DNA of 64,000 bases from Aquipseudomonas alcaligenes (GTDB taxonomy: Bacteria > Pseudomonadota > Gammaproteobacteria > Pseudomonadales > Pseudomonadaceae), in contig NZ_QJRX01000001.1 in NCBI RefSeq assembly GCF_003205495.1, positions 248,001 through 312,000 of the forward strand, written 5' to 3'. How positions within the stretch are numbered: position 1 is the stretch's first letter; each line of letters starts with the position of its first letter. Positions 29,366 through 39,034 of the stretch are shown piece after piece. Both the position numbers and the translations under genes were made by a program. Under the pieces are notes generated by a model. The model worked only from the letters and a program-made list of their open reading frames with translations, was not told the origin of the DNA and did no database searches.

Positions 29366-30127
29366 ATGGAATGGCTGACCAACCCTGAAATCTGGGTTGC
29401 CTTTCTGACCCTGACCGCCCTGGAGATCGTCCTCGGCATCGACAACATCATCATGATCGCCATCCTGGTCGGGCGCATGCCGCCGCACCTGCAGGCGCGC
29501 ACCCGCTTCTTCGGCCTGGCCCTGGCGATGGTCACCCGCATCGCCCTGCTGCTGTCGATCACCTGGATCATGCAGCTGACCAACAACCTGTTCCACCTGT
29601 TCGGCCAGGGCATCTCCGGGCGCGACCTGATCCTGTTCTTCGGCGGCCTGTTCCTGCTGTGGAAGAGCAGCACCGAGATGTTCCACAGCCTGGAAGGCGA
29701 GGATGAGACCGAGCAGACCCCGGGCGGCACCGCCGCGCGCAACTTCATCGGCACCATCATCCAGATCGCCATCATCGACATCGTGTTCAGCCTGGACTCG
29801 GTGATCACCGCCGTCGGCATGGTCTCCCACGTGCCGGTGATGGTCGCCGCGATCATCGTCGCCGTGCTGGTGATGATGCTGGCCGCCGGCACCATCAGCG
29901 ACTTCATCGACAAGCACCCGTCGCTGAAGATGCTGGCCCTGGCCTTCCTGGTGGTGGTCGGCACAGTGCTGATCGCCGAGAGCTTCGAAGTCCACGTGCC
30001 GAAGGGCTACGTCTACTTCGCCATGGCCTTCTCCCTGGCCGTCGAGGCGCTGAACATCCGCATGCGCATCGCCCGCGGGCGCAAGGAAGAGCCGGTCAAG
30101 CTGCGCAAGGACATTCCGGGGCAGTAA
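29366..30127 (+). CDS. TerC family integral membrane protein
   Basis: 253 aa, seven predicted membrane helices. The two TerC signature stretches with intramembrane acidic residues are clear: LEIVLGIDNIIMIAI near the N-terminus and IQIAIIDIVFSLDSVITAVG in the middle. Relatives include manganese exporters of the Alx/MeeF group and tellurite-resistance TerC, so Mn2+ or other metal export is plausible. GGAA precedes ATG 29366. A strong terminator follows. Confidence 0.88.
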   Translation: MEWLTNPEIWVAFLTLTALEIVLGIDNIIMIAILVGRMPPHLQARTRFFGLALAMVTRIALLLSITWIMQLTNNLFHLFGQGISGRDLILFFGGLFLLWKSSTEMFHSLEGEDETEQTPGGTAARNFIGTIIQIAIIDIVFSLDSVITAVGMVSHVPVMVAAIIVAVLVMMLAAGTISDFIDKHPSLKMLALAFLVVVGTVLIAESFEVHVPKGYVYFAMAFSLAVEALNIRMRIARGRKEEPVKLRKDIPGQ

Positions 30128-30146
30128 GCCGCCGCGCAGCAAGCAG

Positions 30147-30171
30147 AACGGGGCCGAATGGCCCCGTTTTT
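30147..30171 (+). terminator. intrinsic terminator after the TerC gene
   Basis: AACGGGGCC (30147-30155) pairs with GGCCCCGTT (30160-30168) around GAAT, followed by TTT. It lies between the convergent TerC and recD genes. Confidence 0.85.
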
Positions 30172-30180
30172 CATGGCCGC

Positions 30181-32013
30181 TCAGAACAGGTCGAGCTGGC
30201 CTGTGGACGCCTCGCTCGATGCTGCAGCCGCCGGTGGCTCGAGTGGAGTCACCCCCAGCCGCTGCGCCAGCCCCGCCGCTCGCTCGGCCCTGGTATTCAC
30301 CGCCTCGGCCAGGCGCGCCGGCAGGCCCCAGATCTCCACCTTGTGCTTGGCACGGGTAATGCCGGTGTAGAACAGCGCGCGGGTCAGCAGCGGGCTGGGG
30401 CTTTCCGGCAGGGCCAGCAGCACTTCGCTGAACTCCGAGCCCTGGCTCTTGTGTACGGTCATGGCGAAGGCACTGTCGTGGCTGGGCAGGCGCGCCGGGG
30501 CGAAGGCGCGGAAGCCCTCATCACCCTCGAAATAGACGCGCAGGCCATGCTCGCCGGCCAGGCACAGGCCGATATCGCCGTTGAACAGGCCCAGCGCGTA
30601 GTCGTTCTGCCGCACCATCACTGCGCGGCCGGGGTACCAGCGTTCACGCTCGGCCAGCGAGTAGCGGCGCTTGATCCGTGCCTCCAGCGCTTCATTGAGG
30701 CCGCCGACGCCCCAGGGACCTTCGCGCTGCGCGGTCAGCGCGCGGAAGGCATTGAAAGCGGCGAAGGCTGCGGCCGGATCGCCCTGGCGCGCGGCCTTGA
30801 GGTAGGGCGCATAGCCCTGTTCCAGACGCTCCAGCAGCGCGGCCTGGCTGGGTTCGGCCTGCCAGGCCAGGTCGGCGCGACCTTCACGCAGCAGGTTGAG
30901 GGTGCCGGCGGCATCGCCACCGTTGATCCTGCGCGCCAGCTCGCCGATGCCGCTGTCGCCGGCGAAGCGGTGGCTGTGGGTGAGCAGCACCACGGCGTCG
31001 CCCAGAGCCGAGCGCGGCGTCTCGACCGGTACGGTCTGCCCGGTGATGCGCTGCAGCTCGGCGGCGGCCGCGGCGTCGAAGCCGCGCCCTTCGCACAGCT
31101 CGGCGAACACCGCGCCGGCCTCCACGGCGGCCAGCTGGTCCTTGTCGCCGAGCAGGATCAGCCGCGCCTGCGGCGGCAGGGCGTCGACCAGCTTGGCCAT
31201 CAGCGCCAGGTCGACCATCGACGCCTCATCCACCACCAGCACGTCCAGCGCCAGCGGCCGCGCCGCGTCGTGGCGCACGGCCGGGCTGTCGCCGCGGCTG
31301 CCGAGCAGGCGGTGCAGGGTGCGCGCCTCCTCCGGCAGCAGCGCCTTGAGGTGATCGGCCAGCGGCAGATCAGCCTTGGCGTTGCGGATGGCCTCGGCCA
31401 TGCGTGCCGCCGCCTTGCCGGTCGGTGCAGCCAGGCCGATGGCCAGGCGCTCGCCACCAGGCTGCTCCAAGAGTGCGGCCAGCAGGCGCACCACGGTGGT
31501 GGTCTTGCCGGTGCCGGGGCCACCGGAGATCACTGCCAGGCGCCGACGTACCGCCTGCGCGGCAGCCAGGCGCTGCCAGTCCGGCTGCTGCCGGTTGAAG
31601 GCGAACAGGCGCGCCAGGCTCTCGCTCAGCAGCACCTCGTCCACTGCCGGGCGCTCGGCGGACAGCGCCAGCAGACGCTCGGCCAGGCGCTGCTCGTAGG
31701 CCTGGTAGCGCGCCAGGTACAGCCGCTCGCCGTCGAGGATCAGCGGGGCAAAGCGGCCGGGTGCGCCGACCAGCGCGGAGCCTGAAAGCAGGGTACACAA
31801 CTCGGCCAGCGGCGGCAGGGCGAAGTCGAATTCCGCCCAGGGCCGGCGACCGGCCACCCGCGCCAGCGGCAGGCACACGTCACCCGCGGCCAGGGCCTCG
31901 CTGCACAGGGCGGCGCAGGCCAGTACGGCGGGCTCGGCCTGCGGCTCCAGGCGCTGCAGGCTCGCCAGCAGGGCGCGTTCCAGCGGGCCGAGGGGCAGCT
32001 TGCCTAGGCTCAT
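30181..32013 (-). CDS. recD: exodeoxyribonuclease V subunit alpha (RecD)
   Basis: 610-aa 5'-3' helicase subunit of RecBCD, which processes double-strand ends for recombination. The SF1 helicase motifs are intact: Walker A GGPGTGKTTT, VLVVDEASMVD, LLGDKDQLAAVEAG and the C-terminal TVHKSQGSEF and YTGITRAK. The start MSLGKLPLGPLERALL fits the family; a longer frame upstream runs into a REP-like repeat. It is third in recC-recB-recD, separated from recB by 124 bp holding that repeat. Confidence 0.94.
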   Translation of the reverse strand: MSLGKLPLGPLERALLASLQRLEPQAEPAVLACAALCSEALAAGDVCLPLARVAGRRPWAEFDFALPPLAELCTLLSGSALVGAPGRFAPLILDGERLYLARYQAYEQRLAERLLALSAERPAVDEVLLSESLARLFAFNRQQPDWQRLAAAQAVRRRLAVISGGPGTGKTTTVVRLLAALLEQPGGERLAIGLAAPTGKAAARMAEAIRNAKADLPLADHLKALLPEEARTLHRLLGSRGDSPAVRHDAARPLALDVLVVDEASMVDLALMAKLVDALPPQARLILLGDKDQLAAVEAGAVFAELCEGRGFDAAAAAELQRITGQTVPVETPRSALGDAVVLLTHSHRFAGDSGIGELARRINGGDAAGTLNLLREGRADLAWQAEPSQAALLERLEQGYAPYLKAARQGDPAAAFAAFNAFRALTAQREGPWGVGGLNEALEARIKRRYSLAERERWYPGRAVMVRQNDYALGLFNGDIGLCLAGEHGLRVYFEGDEGFRAFAPARLPSHDSAFAMTVHKSQGSEFSEVLLALPESPSPLLTRALFYTGITRAKHKVEIWGLPARLAEAVNTRAERAAGLAQRLGVTPLEPPAAAASSEASTGQLDLF

Positions 32014-32073
32014 CGGGCAGACTCCCTCAGCCAGGGCGCGTGGGGGTACTCGCTCGACGTCTCCATGGCAGAC

Positions 32074-32125
32074 GTAGCCCGGATGCAATCCGGGAAGGCC
32101 CGCCCCCGGATTACATCCGGGCTAC
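32074..32125. repeat. REP-like inverted repeat between recB and recD
   Basis: The arm 32074-32094 (GTAGCCCGGATGCAATCC...) faces 32105-32125 (...ATTACATCCGGGCTAC), each arm itself being a small CCGGAT...ATCCGG hairpin. This is a second type of Pseudomonas REP-like palindrome, different in sequence from the one at 684-749 but built the same way. It lies inside the recBCD transcription unit and could adjust recD expression relative to recB. Confidence 0.7.
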
Positions 32126-32137
32126 TGCCTGAGCGCA

Positions 32138-35100
32138 TCACTTCCCCTCCGTGAACAGTTTATCCAGCGCATCCAGCAGCGCATCGCTGGGCCGGGCGAA
32201 GTACACCCCGGCCGTCGGCATGCCGCGCAGGAACAGGTACCAGGCGCCGCCCAGCTGCGCGTCGCTGAAATCGGCTAGGCGCGTGCGCAGGAAACGGCGC
32301 AGCGCCACCAGGTAGATCAGGTACTGCAGGTGGTAGTGCTCGGCGGCGATGGCCTGCTCCAGCCGCTCGGCGCCGTAGTGGGCGGCGGTCGGGCCGAGCC
32401 AGTTGGACTTGTAGTCGAGGATGTACCAGCGCCCGGCGTGCTCGAAGGTCAGGTCGATAAAGCCTTTCAGGTAGCCCTTCAGCTCGTCGAACTGCAGGCG
32501 CTCGGCGGCCTGGCGCATGGGTTCGGGCAAGCCAAAGACCGGATCGGCCAGCAGCGCACGCAGACGCTCTACATCGAGCCGTTCGACCGGGAAGGTGAAG
32601 CCCAGCTCGGGCAGCCGCCGATTGGCCTGCAGCGCCGACAGACGCAGGCCCTGGCCATCCAGGTCGGTGTCCAGCACCGCCTGCAGCTGGGCGATGGCGA
32701 TCGCGCCCCACAGCTCGGCGTCGATGCCATGCTCCTGCAGGGCGAGCGGCACCAGCTGCTCCAGGCTGCCCTTGCCGCGCATCCAGTCTTCGAGGATGGC
32801 GTGTAGGCAGGTACCGGCGCGGGCGCCACGCGGGAAGGCGAAGAAGCCGGCGCCCGGCTCGCTGGCATCGACCAGGGCCAGGGCATCGCGGTCCGGCGCC
32901 TCCATGTGCAGGCCGGCGGCCAGCCCCGAGAAGCTGCCGATGCGCCAGGCGCTATGCAGGCTGCGCTCGAACAGCTGCTGGGCCTGGGGCGACTCGGCGC
33001 GGCCCGTGCCGGCGGCCTGGGCTTCCTCGGTGAGCGGGGCGAGGCGGGCGATCTGGCCGGCGCTGCTGCCGGCCAGCTCGTCCAGTTCGCCAGCCAGGGC
33101 CGGGCCTTCCTGGCCCGCCAGATAAGTGGCCAGCTCGCCCAGGGCATCCTCGCCGGGCAGCTCGCGGCCGTGCAGCAGCCAGGCCAGGGCGCTGCTGTGC
33201 AGGCCCTCGTCGGGCAGCGAACCGTCCTTCTTCGGCTTGGGCAGGGCGGCCGGGCACCAGTGCAGCCATAGGCGATGCTCAGCTCGCGTGAGAGCCACAT
33301 AGGTCAGGCGCAGCTTTTCGGCGAAGCTTTCGCGCCGCGCCGCCTGCAGGCGCTGGTCCAGGCGTGCGCTACCCAGGTCGAGCAGCGGCTGGCCATCCTC
33401 GTCGTGGCAGCGCGCGCTGTCGGTATGCTGGCCGAGCAGGCGGCCGTCCCACAGGAAGGGGCAGAACACCAGCGGGTATTCCAGGCCCTTGGAGGTGTGG
33501 ATGGTGACGATCTGCACCCGCTCGGCATCGCTTTCCAGGCGCAGCAAGGCGTCCTCGCCAGCGCCCTCGCTACCGCGCTGGGCGGCGAACCAGGCCAGCA
33601 GCGGCTCCAGCCCCGGGCGTTGCAGGCTCTCGGCCTGCAGCAGCTCGCCCAGGTGCAGCAGGTTGGTCAGCCGCCGCTCGCCGTCGATGCCGGCCAGCAG
33701 GCGCTCGGCCACCCGCTCCTGGTCCAGCCAGGCCCTGAACACGCGCATGAAGCCCTGCTGCTGCCACAGCTGGTGGTACTGCTCGGCAGCGGCGCGTTCG
33801 CGGTCCCATTCCTGCTCGACCTCCTGGCAGCGGGCGATCTGCGCCGCGTCGCGCCCCAGCAGGCGGGTGGCCAGGGCATAGCGCAGCACGCCCTCGCGGC
33901 CCGGCTCGGCATAGGCCGCCAGCACCGCCGCCAGCTCGGCGGCCTCTTCGCTGTGCCACACGCTGTCACGGCCACGGCGCACACTGGGCACGCCGCGCGC
34001 GGCCAGCTCGGCGGCAACGCTGGCGGCCTCGCGGTGGTTGCTGACCAGCACGGCGATATCGCCACCTTTCAGCGGCTTTCTGCCGCCATCGTCTTCGAAG
34101 TAGGCCTTGCCCTGGGCGCTGGCGGCGAGCAGCGAAGCGATCCTGCGCGCCGTATCCAACGCCGCCAGCTCGCCGGCATGGGCCTTGTTCAGGCCCTCAT
34201 CACCGAGCCAGACCAGGCCCAGCGGCGCGCCGCAGTCCTGCTCGGGCAGCACCAGCGTGGCGCGCGCCTTCTGGCCGGCGCTGACCGGCGGGTAGCTCAG
34301 CCCATCCTCGGCGAACGGCTGCGGGCGGGCGAACAGCTGGTTCAGCGCCTTGATCAGCGCGGGCGTGGAGCGGTAGTTGAAGGGCAGGTCGTACTGCCGC
34401 TCGGCGTCGTCGCGGGCCTGCAGGTAGGTGGCCAGGTCGGCACCGCGGAAGGCATAGATGGCCTGCTTGGGGTCGCCGACAAAGCAAAGGTCTCCACCGT
34501 CGCGGTAGACCCGGTCGAAGATGGCGTACTGGATCGGGTCGGTGTCCTGGAACTCGTCGATCAGCGCCAGCGGGTACTGCTCGCGCAGGCGCGCGGCCAG
34601 GTCGTCGCCAGCCGCGCTGTGCAGGGCCTGGTCGAGGTTGTTGAGCAGGTCGTCGAAAGCCAGCAGGCGCTGCGCCGCCTTGCGCTGCGGCAGCTCAACG
34701 TTGAGGCGGTCGAGCAGTTCGACCTGCAGGGCGATCAGCTTCTGCCGGCCGGCCGGCAGGGCGCATTCCAGCGCCGCGCCGAGAGCATCCAGAGCCTCGG
34801 CGACAGCGCTGTGCGGTGCCTCGAAGTTCTTCTTGGTGGCCTTGAGCAGGGCGGCGGCGCCCAGCTTGGTCAGGCCGTCCGGCGCCTCGAACAGCGCCGC
34901 CGGGTCGGCGAAATAGGCGTCCAGCTCGGCCGACCACAGCGGCAGCTTGGCCGCCTTGTGCGTGCTCTGACTGAGGCCGCCGTGCTCGCGCAGCACCTCG
35001 ACCCAGGCATAACCCTCGGCCCGCCACAGCTCGGCGGCTTCCTGCCAGGCGGCGCTGGCAGCCTGCAGCTCGGCCTCGCCCACGCGCTCGCGCGGCTCGA

Positions 35101-35683
35101 CGCGCAGGTAGGGTTTGCCCAGGTGGCTGCGCAGGGCCTGGCGCAGGGTCGCGGGGGTGACTTTCTGCTTGGCCAGGTAGCGCGCCCAGGCCGGGTCGGC
35201 GCCGGCCAGCACATGGCGCCAGGCGTCGCCGAGCAGGGCGTCGAGCACCTCGCGGTCGTCCTGGGTCAGCTCGGCATCGAAGTCGCCGCCGGCCTCGAAG
35301 GCAGAGTCCTGCAGGGCGCGCTGGCAGAAGCCGTGAATGGTGAAAATGGCCGCCTCGTCGAAGCCGTGCACGGCCAGCAGCAGGCGCCGCCGTGCCGCTT
35401 CGCCGGGATGGCGGCGGTGCAGCTCGACGAGGAAGGCATCGGTGCTGCTGCCGCCCTCGTAGAGCGCCAGCAACTCGGCCAGACGGGCGCGGATACGTTC
35501 CCTCAATTCGGCAGTGGCGGCGGTGGTGTAGGTGACTACCAGGATCTGCCCGACCGACAGCTCGCGCTCCAGCAGCAGGCGTGCGTACAGCGCGGTCAGG
35601 GTCCAGGTCTTGCCGGTGCCGGCGCTGGCCTCGATCAGCGAGCGGCCATTGAACGGCGAGTCGTGCAGATTGAGGTCGTTCAT
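32138..35683 (-). CDS. recB: exodeoxyribonuclease V subunit beta (RecB)
   Basis: 1181 aa: an N-terminal SF1 helicase and a C-terminal nuclease domain. Walker A is EASAGTGKTWTL (about 18-29). The helicase motifs ALIDEFQDTDPIQ, FVGDPKQAIYAFRGAD and TIHTSKGLEYPLVF follow, with VALTRAEHRLW. The nuclease site is WYILDYKSNW with downstream QYLIYLVAL. The ATG at 35683 overlaps the recC stop (ATGA), so the two are coupled. The open frame continues antisense-like upstream inside recC and is not part of the protein. Confidence 0.95.
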   Translation of the reverse strand: MNDLNLHDSPFNGRSLIEASAGTGKTWTLTALYARLLLERELSVGQILVVTYTTAATAELRERIRARLAELLALYEGGSSTDAFLVELHRRHPGEAARRRLLLAVHGFDEAAIFTIHGFCQRALQDSAFEAGGDFDAELTQDDREVLDALLGDAWRHVLAGADPAWARYLAKQKVTPATLRQALRSHLGKPYLRVEPRERVGEAELQAASAAWQEAAELWRAEGYAWVEVLREHGGLSQSTHKAAKLPLWSAELDAYFADPAALFEAPDGLTKLGAAALLKATKKNFEAPHSAVAEALDALGAALECALPAGRQKLIALQVELLDRLNVELPQRKAAQRLLAFDDLLNNLDQALHSAAGDDLAARLREQYPLALIDEFQDTDPIQYAIFDRVYRDGGDLCFVGDPKQAIYAFRGADLATYLQARDDAERQYDLPFNYRSTPALIKALNQLFARPQPFAEDGLSYPPVSAGQKARATLVLPEQDCGAPLGLVWLGDEGLNKAHAGELAALDTARRIASLLAASAQGKAYFEDDGGRKPLKGGDIAVLVSNHREAASVAAELAARGVPSVRRGRDSVWHSEEAAELAAVLAAYAEPGREGVLRYALATRLLGRDAAQIARCQEVEQEWDRERAAAEQYHQLWQQQGFMRVFRAWLDQERVAERLLAGIDGERRLTNLLHLGELLQAESLQRPGLEPLLAWFAAQRGSEGAGEDALLRLESDAERVQIVTIHTSKGLEYPLVFCPFLWDGRLLGQHTDSARCHDEDGQPLLDLGSARLDQRLQAARRESFAEKLRLTYVALTRAEHRLWLHWCPAALPKPKKDGSLPDEGLHSSALAWLLHGRELPGEDALGELATYLAGQEGPALAGELDELAGSSAGQIARLAPLTEEAQAAGTGRAESPQAQQLFERSLHSAWRIGSFSGLAAGLHMEAPDRDALALVDASEPGAGFFAFPRGARAGTCLHAILEDWMRGKGSLEQLVPLALQEHGIDAELWGAIAIAQLQAVLDTDLDGQGLRLSALQANRRLPELGFTFPVERLDVERLRALLADPVFGLPEPMRQAAERLQFDELKGYLKGFIDLTFEHAGRWYILDYKSNWLGPTAAHYGAERLEQAIAAEHYHLQYLIYLVALRRFLRTRLADFSDAQLGGAWYLFLRGMPTAGVYFARPSDALLDALDKLFTEGK

Positions 35684-38600
35684 TCGCCGTCCTCCTCGCC
35701 GCCAGCCAGGGCCTGCAGCGCCGGGCCCAGCAACTGCTCGGCCAGCTGCTCGAAGCGTTCGCCAAGCGGCTCGCGCTCTCGGAAGGCCAGGGCATACCAG
35801 GGGTCGAAGACTTCGCCGGCCAGCGGGCTGAACTCGGCGCCGAGCCAGGCGGCCTGGGCCTTGTCGCGGGCGGCGGCGATGGGTTCCTTGCGGCTCTTGG
35901 CGCTGGGCGTGACCAGCGCCTTGGCGAAGTCGTAGCTGCTGCGGGTGATGAACGGCAGCGGCTCGCACAGTGCCTCGCGGTAGGCGGCCAGCCAGGGTTC
36001 GAGCAGTGCTGCGGGGTTGTCCAGCGGGCCGAGCTGCCAGTCGCCGGCCGGCGAAACCAGCAGGCTCTCGCGGGCGATGTCCGGAGTGGCGGCGATGTTG
36101 AGCAGCAGGTGGCGCAGCCAGAAGCCGGGCAGGTCGCGCGAGTCCGGCGCGCGCAGGCGCCAGTCGAACAGGCCGCTGGAGGTCACCCCATCCAGCCAGC
36201 CGTGCAGGCGCACGCCGGCCAGCTGGATATCCACCAGCAGCGGCTCGGGGCTCTCTTCCGGACGCGCCTCGAACAGCCGTGGGGCGAAGGCACGCACCGG
36301 GCCGCGCTGCTTGCCCCACAGGGCATGGCCCAGCTCGCCGGGCGGCAGCCAGCCGGCGGCGCGGGCCACGCGGCGCTCCTGTTCCTCGCTCCAGCCGCGC
36401 TCCACCGCCTGCAGCGCCAGCTGGCGCAGGCCGAGGTAGGCCGAGCGCTCCAGGCTGAACGGTTCGTCGGCGGCGATGCCTTCCTCGGCATCGGCCAGGC
36501 GCAGGCCCAGGCGTTGTTCGAGGAGGAAGCGCGCCGGGTGCTTGAAGCAATAGAGCAGCTGGCTGGGCTCGAGGGTCAGCCAATCGTCATTAGCCTCCGG
36601 CAGGCGCTGGATAAAGGCCGGAGCCTCGGCCGGGGCTTCGGCCAGACGCTGGGCGGCGCGGAACCAGGCGCCGGCGAAGCCCTGGCGCGGGCCGCTGCGC
36701 TCGAAATTGCCGGGGGCGAAAGGCTGCAGCGGGTGTTCGACGGTGATGCGGGCGCTGGCCTTGTACTCACCCTCAGTCGCGGTCAGATCAACCGCCTCCA
36801 GCAGCTCGCTGACCAGCACCGAGGGCGGCAGCTCGGCGTTGTCGCGCGGGTCGCGGCCGACATAGCTCAAATACAAACCATCGCGGGCGCTAAGCAGCGT
36901 CTCGAGGAACAGGTAGCGGTCGTCCAGACGCCGCGCGCGGTCGCCACGGCGTGGGCGCTTGGCGATCAGGTCGAAGCCGGCGGCCGGGGTACGCCGGGGC
37001 AGGGCGCCATCGTCCAGGCCGAGCAGGCAGACCAGGCGGAACGGCAGGCTGCGCATCGGCACCATGGTGCAGAAGGTCACCGCGCCGGTGAGGAAGCCCG
37101 AAGCGCCGCTGCCGCTCTCCAGCGCCGCGCCGAGCTGCTGACGCACCAGCGCCAGTTCCACCGGGCGGACGATGCCGGCGTCCGTGGCCTGGCGGCCCAG
37201 CGCCGCGCAGGCCTGGCTAAGCAGCAATAAGGTATCTCCCGCCTCGCGCTCGTCGAACAGCGCATCGACCAGGCCCTGCAGGTCCAGCGCCCAGTCGGCC
37301 AGCGGGCGGGCGCGCTGCAGGCGCTCGGCCAGGCCGGCGAGCAGCTCGACAAAGGCACACAGGCGCCCGAGCAACTGCGCGCGCGCGCCTTCCAGGGCAT
37401 CCAGCGGCCAGCTGTCACCCAGCAGCGGCAGGCCGTCGCCGGCCAGCTGTGGCGGTGCGGCAAAGCCCAGCAGCAGGCGATCCAGGCCCTGGCGCCAGGT
37501 GAAGGCATCGTCGGCCGGCAGGTCGAGCGCGGCGCGGTGCTGGCCGTCGCGGCCCCAGCGCACACCGGCCTGGCGCAGCCAGTCGCGCAGCAGCGGCAGG
37601 TCCTCGGGCTCGATGCCAGCGCGGCGGGCGATGGCCGGCTGTTCCAGCCAGGCAAGAATTTCCTCGGCGGCGAAGCGGCTTTCCGGCAGGCTGAGCAGGC
37701 CGAGGAAGGCCTCGATCAGCGGCGTCTCGGCGCGCAGGCTGCGGTCGGCCAGGCTGTAGGGCACGTAGGGGGCGCCTTCGCGGCGAGCGAAGACGGCCTC
37801 GATGAAGGGCGCATAGCGCTCGATGTCCGGGGTCAGCACCACCACCTGGTCCGGGCTCAGGCGCGGGTCGGCGGCAAAGCGTGCCAGCAGCTGGTCATGC
37901 AGGATTTCCACTTCGCGCAGCGGCGAGTGGGCGATGTGCAGCTCCAGCGAGCGGTCGTCGGCGCGCAGCACCAGGCGCTCATCGGGGGTGCGGGTGCGCA
38001 GGCGCAGGATGTCGTTCTGCAGCGCATGCAGCAGGCTGTCGTCAGCCAGCTCGGCGTCCTGCGGGTAGATGCCGTGCTCCTCGGCGATCTGCCCGAGCAG
38101 GCTGTCGAAGAAGTCGCGGCCCTGCTTGCCCAGGCTGGCCAGCAGCGGGTGGCCGACGTCGAGGTACCAATCGTCGGGGCTGACCTCGGAGTGGGCCAGC
38201 TCGCGCACATCGCGGATCTCGCCCCAGGCCTCGCGGCAGGGGTTGAGGGCACAGATCACCACGTCGGTGTGCCGCGCCAGCCCTTCCAGCACACGCAGGT
38301 GGTGCGGTGGCAGCGAGCTGATGCCGAACACCAGCAGGCGCTCGGGCAGGCCCTCGATGGGCGCATCGCCATGCAACCGCGCCAGCAGTTCGCCGAGCAG
38401 GCGCGCGCGGTGCGGGTGGCCGTCCTTGGTCAGCTCGGCCCAGAGCAGCGCCTGCCAGGCCTCGTCCGGGCCCAGGTCGCACAGCTCGCCGTGCTCCCAG
38501 GCGGCCAGCCAATCGTCGCGATAGAGCAGGTACTGGTCGAACACGTCGGCGATCTTCGCCGCCAGGGCCAGGCGGCGGCGCTCGTCAGCGCCTTGCAGAT

Positions 38601-38937
38601 AACGCTCGAGGCGCTCGGCGCGGGCCAGGTTGGCCGGCTCGCACAGCCAGTCGTAGAGGCGCCAGGTCATCGCCTGCGGGTTGAACGCCGACTGCTCCGG
38701 CAAGGCGCCGAGCACCTGGCGCGCCAGGGCCCAGACGAAGCTGGACGGCAGCTGCACCTCCAGGTGCATGGCGATGCCCTGCTCGCGCGCCAGCTGCAGG
38801 GTCAGCCAGCGACCGATGCCCTGGCTCGGCACCACCACCCGCGCCGGCGCCAGCACATCGGCCTGCGGCTGGGCGAGCAGGCGGCAGGCGAGGGCGCCGA
38901 GGGTTTCCAGGTCGGGGGCGTGGTACAGGCTGAGCAT
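35680..38937 (-). CDS. recC: exodeoxyribonuclease V subunit gamma (RecC)
   Basis: 1085 aa, the Chi-recognising, inactive helicase-like subunit of RecBCD. Typical blocks: HAPDLETLGALACRLL near the N-terminus, VVPSQGIGRWLTLQLA, and LCFVELLAGL in the middle region. There is no functional Walker A, as expected. ATG 38937 (MLSLYHAPD) fits the family; an upstream codon at 38955 has no clear RBS. It is first of recC-recB-recD and divergent from the PilT/PilU-like gene 97 bp away. Confidence 0.94.
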   Translation of the reverse strand: MLSLYHAPDLETLGALACRLLAQPQADVLAPARVVVPSQGIGRWLTLQLAREQGIAMHLEVQLPSSFVWALARQVLGALPEQSAFNPQAMTWRLYDWLCEPANLARAERLERYLQGADERRRLALAAKIADVFDQYLLYRDDWLAAWEHGELCDLGPDEAWQALLWAELTKDGHPHRARLLGELLARLHGDAPIEGLPERLLVFGISSLPPHHLRVLEGLARHTDVVICALNPCREAWGEIRDVRELAHSEVSPDDWYLDVGHPLLASLGKQGRDFFDSLLGQIAEEHGIYPQDAELADDSLLHALQNDILRLRTRTPDERLVLRADDRSLELHIAHSPLREVEILHDQLLARFAADPRLSPDQVVVLTPDIERYAPFIEAVFARREGAPYVPYSLADRSLRAETPLIEAFLGLLSLPESRFAAEEILAWLEQPAIARRAGIEPEDLPLLRDWLRQAGVRWGRDGQHRAALDLPADDAFTWRQGLDRLLLGFAAPPQLAGDGLPLLGDSWPLDALEGARAQLLGRLCAFVELLAGLAERLQRARPLADWALDLQGLVDALFDEREAGDTLLLLSQACAALGRQATDAGIVRPVELALVRQQLGAALESGSGASGFLTGAVTFCTMVPMRSLPFRLVCLLGLDDGALPRRTPAAGFDLIAKRPRRGDRARRLDDRYLFLETLLSARDGLYLSYVGRDPRDNAELPPSVLVSELLEAVDLTATEGEYKASARITVEHPLQPFAPGNFERSGPRQGFAGAWFRAAQRLAEAPAEAPAFIQRLPEANDDWLTLEPSQLLYCFKHPARFLLEQRLGLRLADAEEGIAADEPFSLERSAYLGLRQLALQAVERGWSEEQERRVARAAGWLPPGELGHALWGKQRGPVRAFAPRLFEARPEESPEPLLVDIQLAGVRLHGWLDGVTSSGLFDWRLRAPDSRDLPGFWLRHLLLNIAATPDIARESLLVSPAGDWQLGPLDNPAALLEPWLAAYREALCEPLPFITRSSYDFAKALVTPSAKSRKEPIAAARDKAQAAWLGAEFSPLAGEVFDPWYALAFREREPLGERFEQLAEQLLGPALQALAGGEEDGE

Positions 38938-39034
38938 GGGCGGGCTTCCGGACAATGGCCGCTAGGGTAGCAGGGTCGCGGAGCCGGGGCAGCCGGGGCT
39001 ATCCTTGCCCGGCCAACCGATGCGGAGCCCGCCC

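Noticed and set aside
33275..35935. An 886-codon open frame antisense to recB
   Set aside because: Shadow of RecB; no RBS or family similarity.
35684..36583. N-terminal extension of RecB by 300 residues
   Set aside because: The frame is open only because of GC bias inside recC; RecB begins at 35683 with its Walker A just after.
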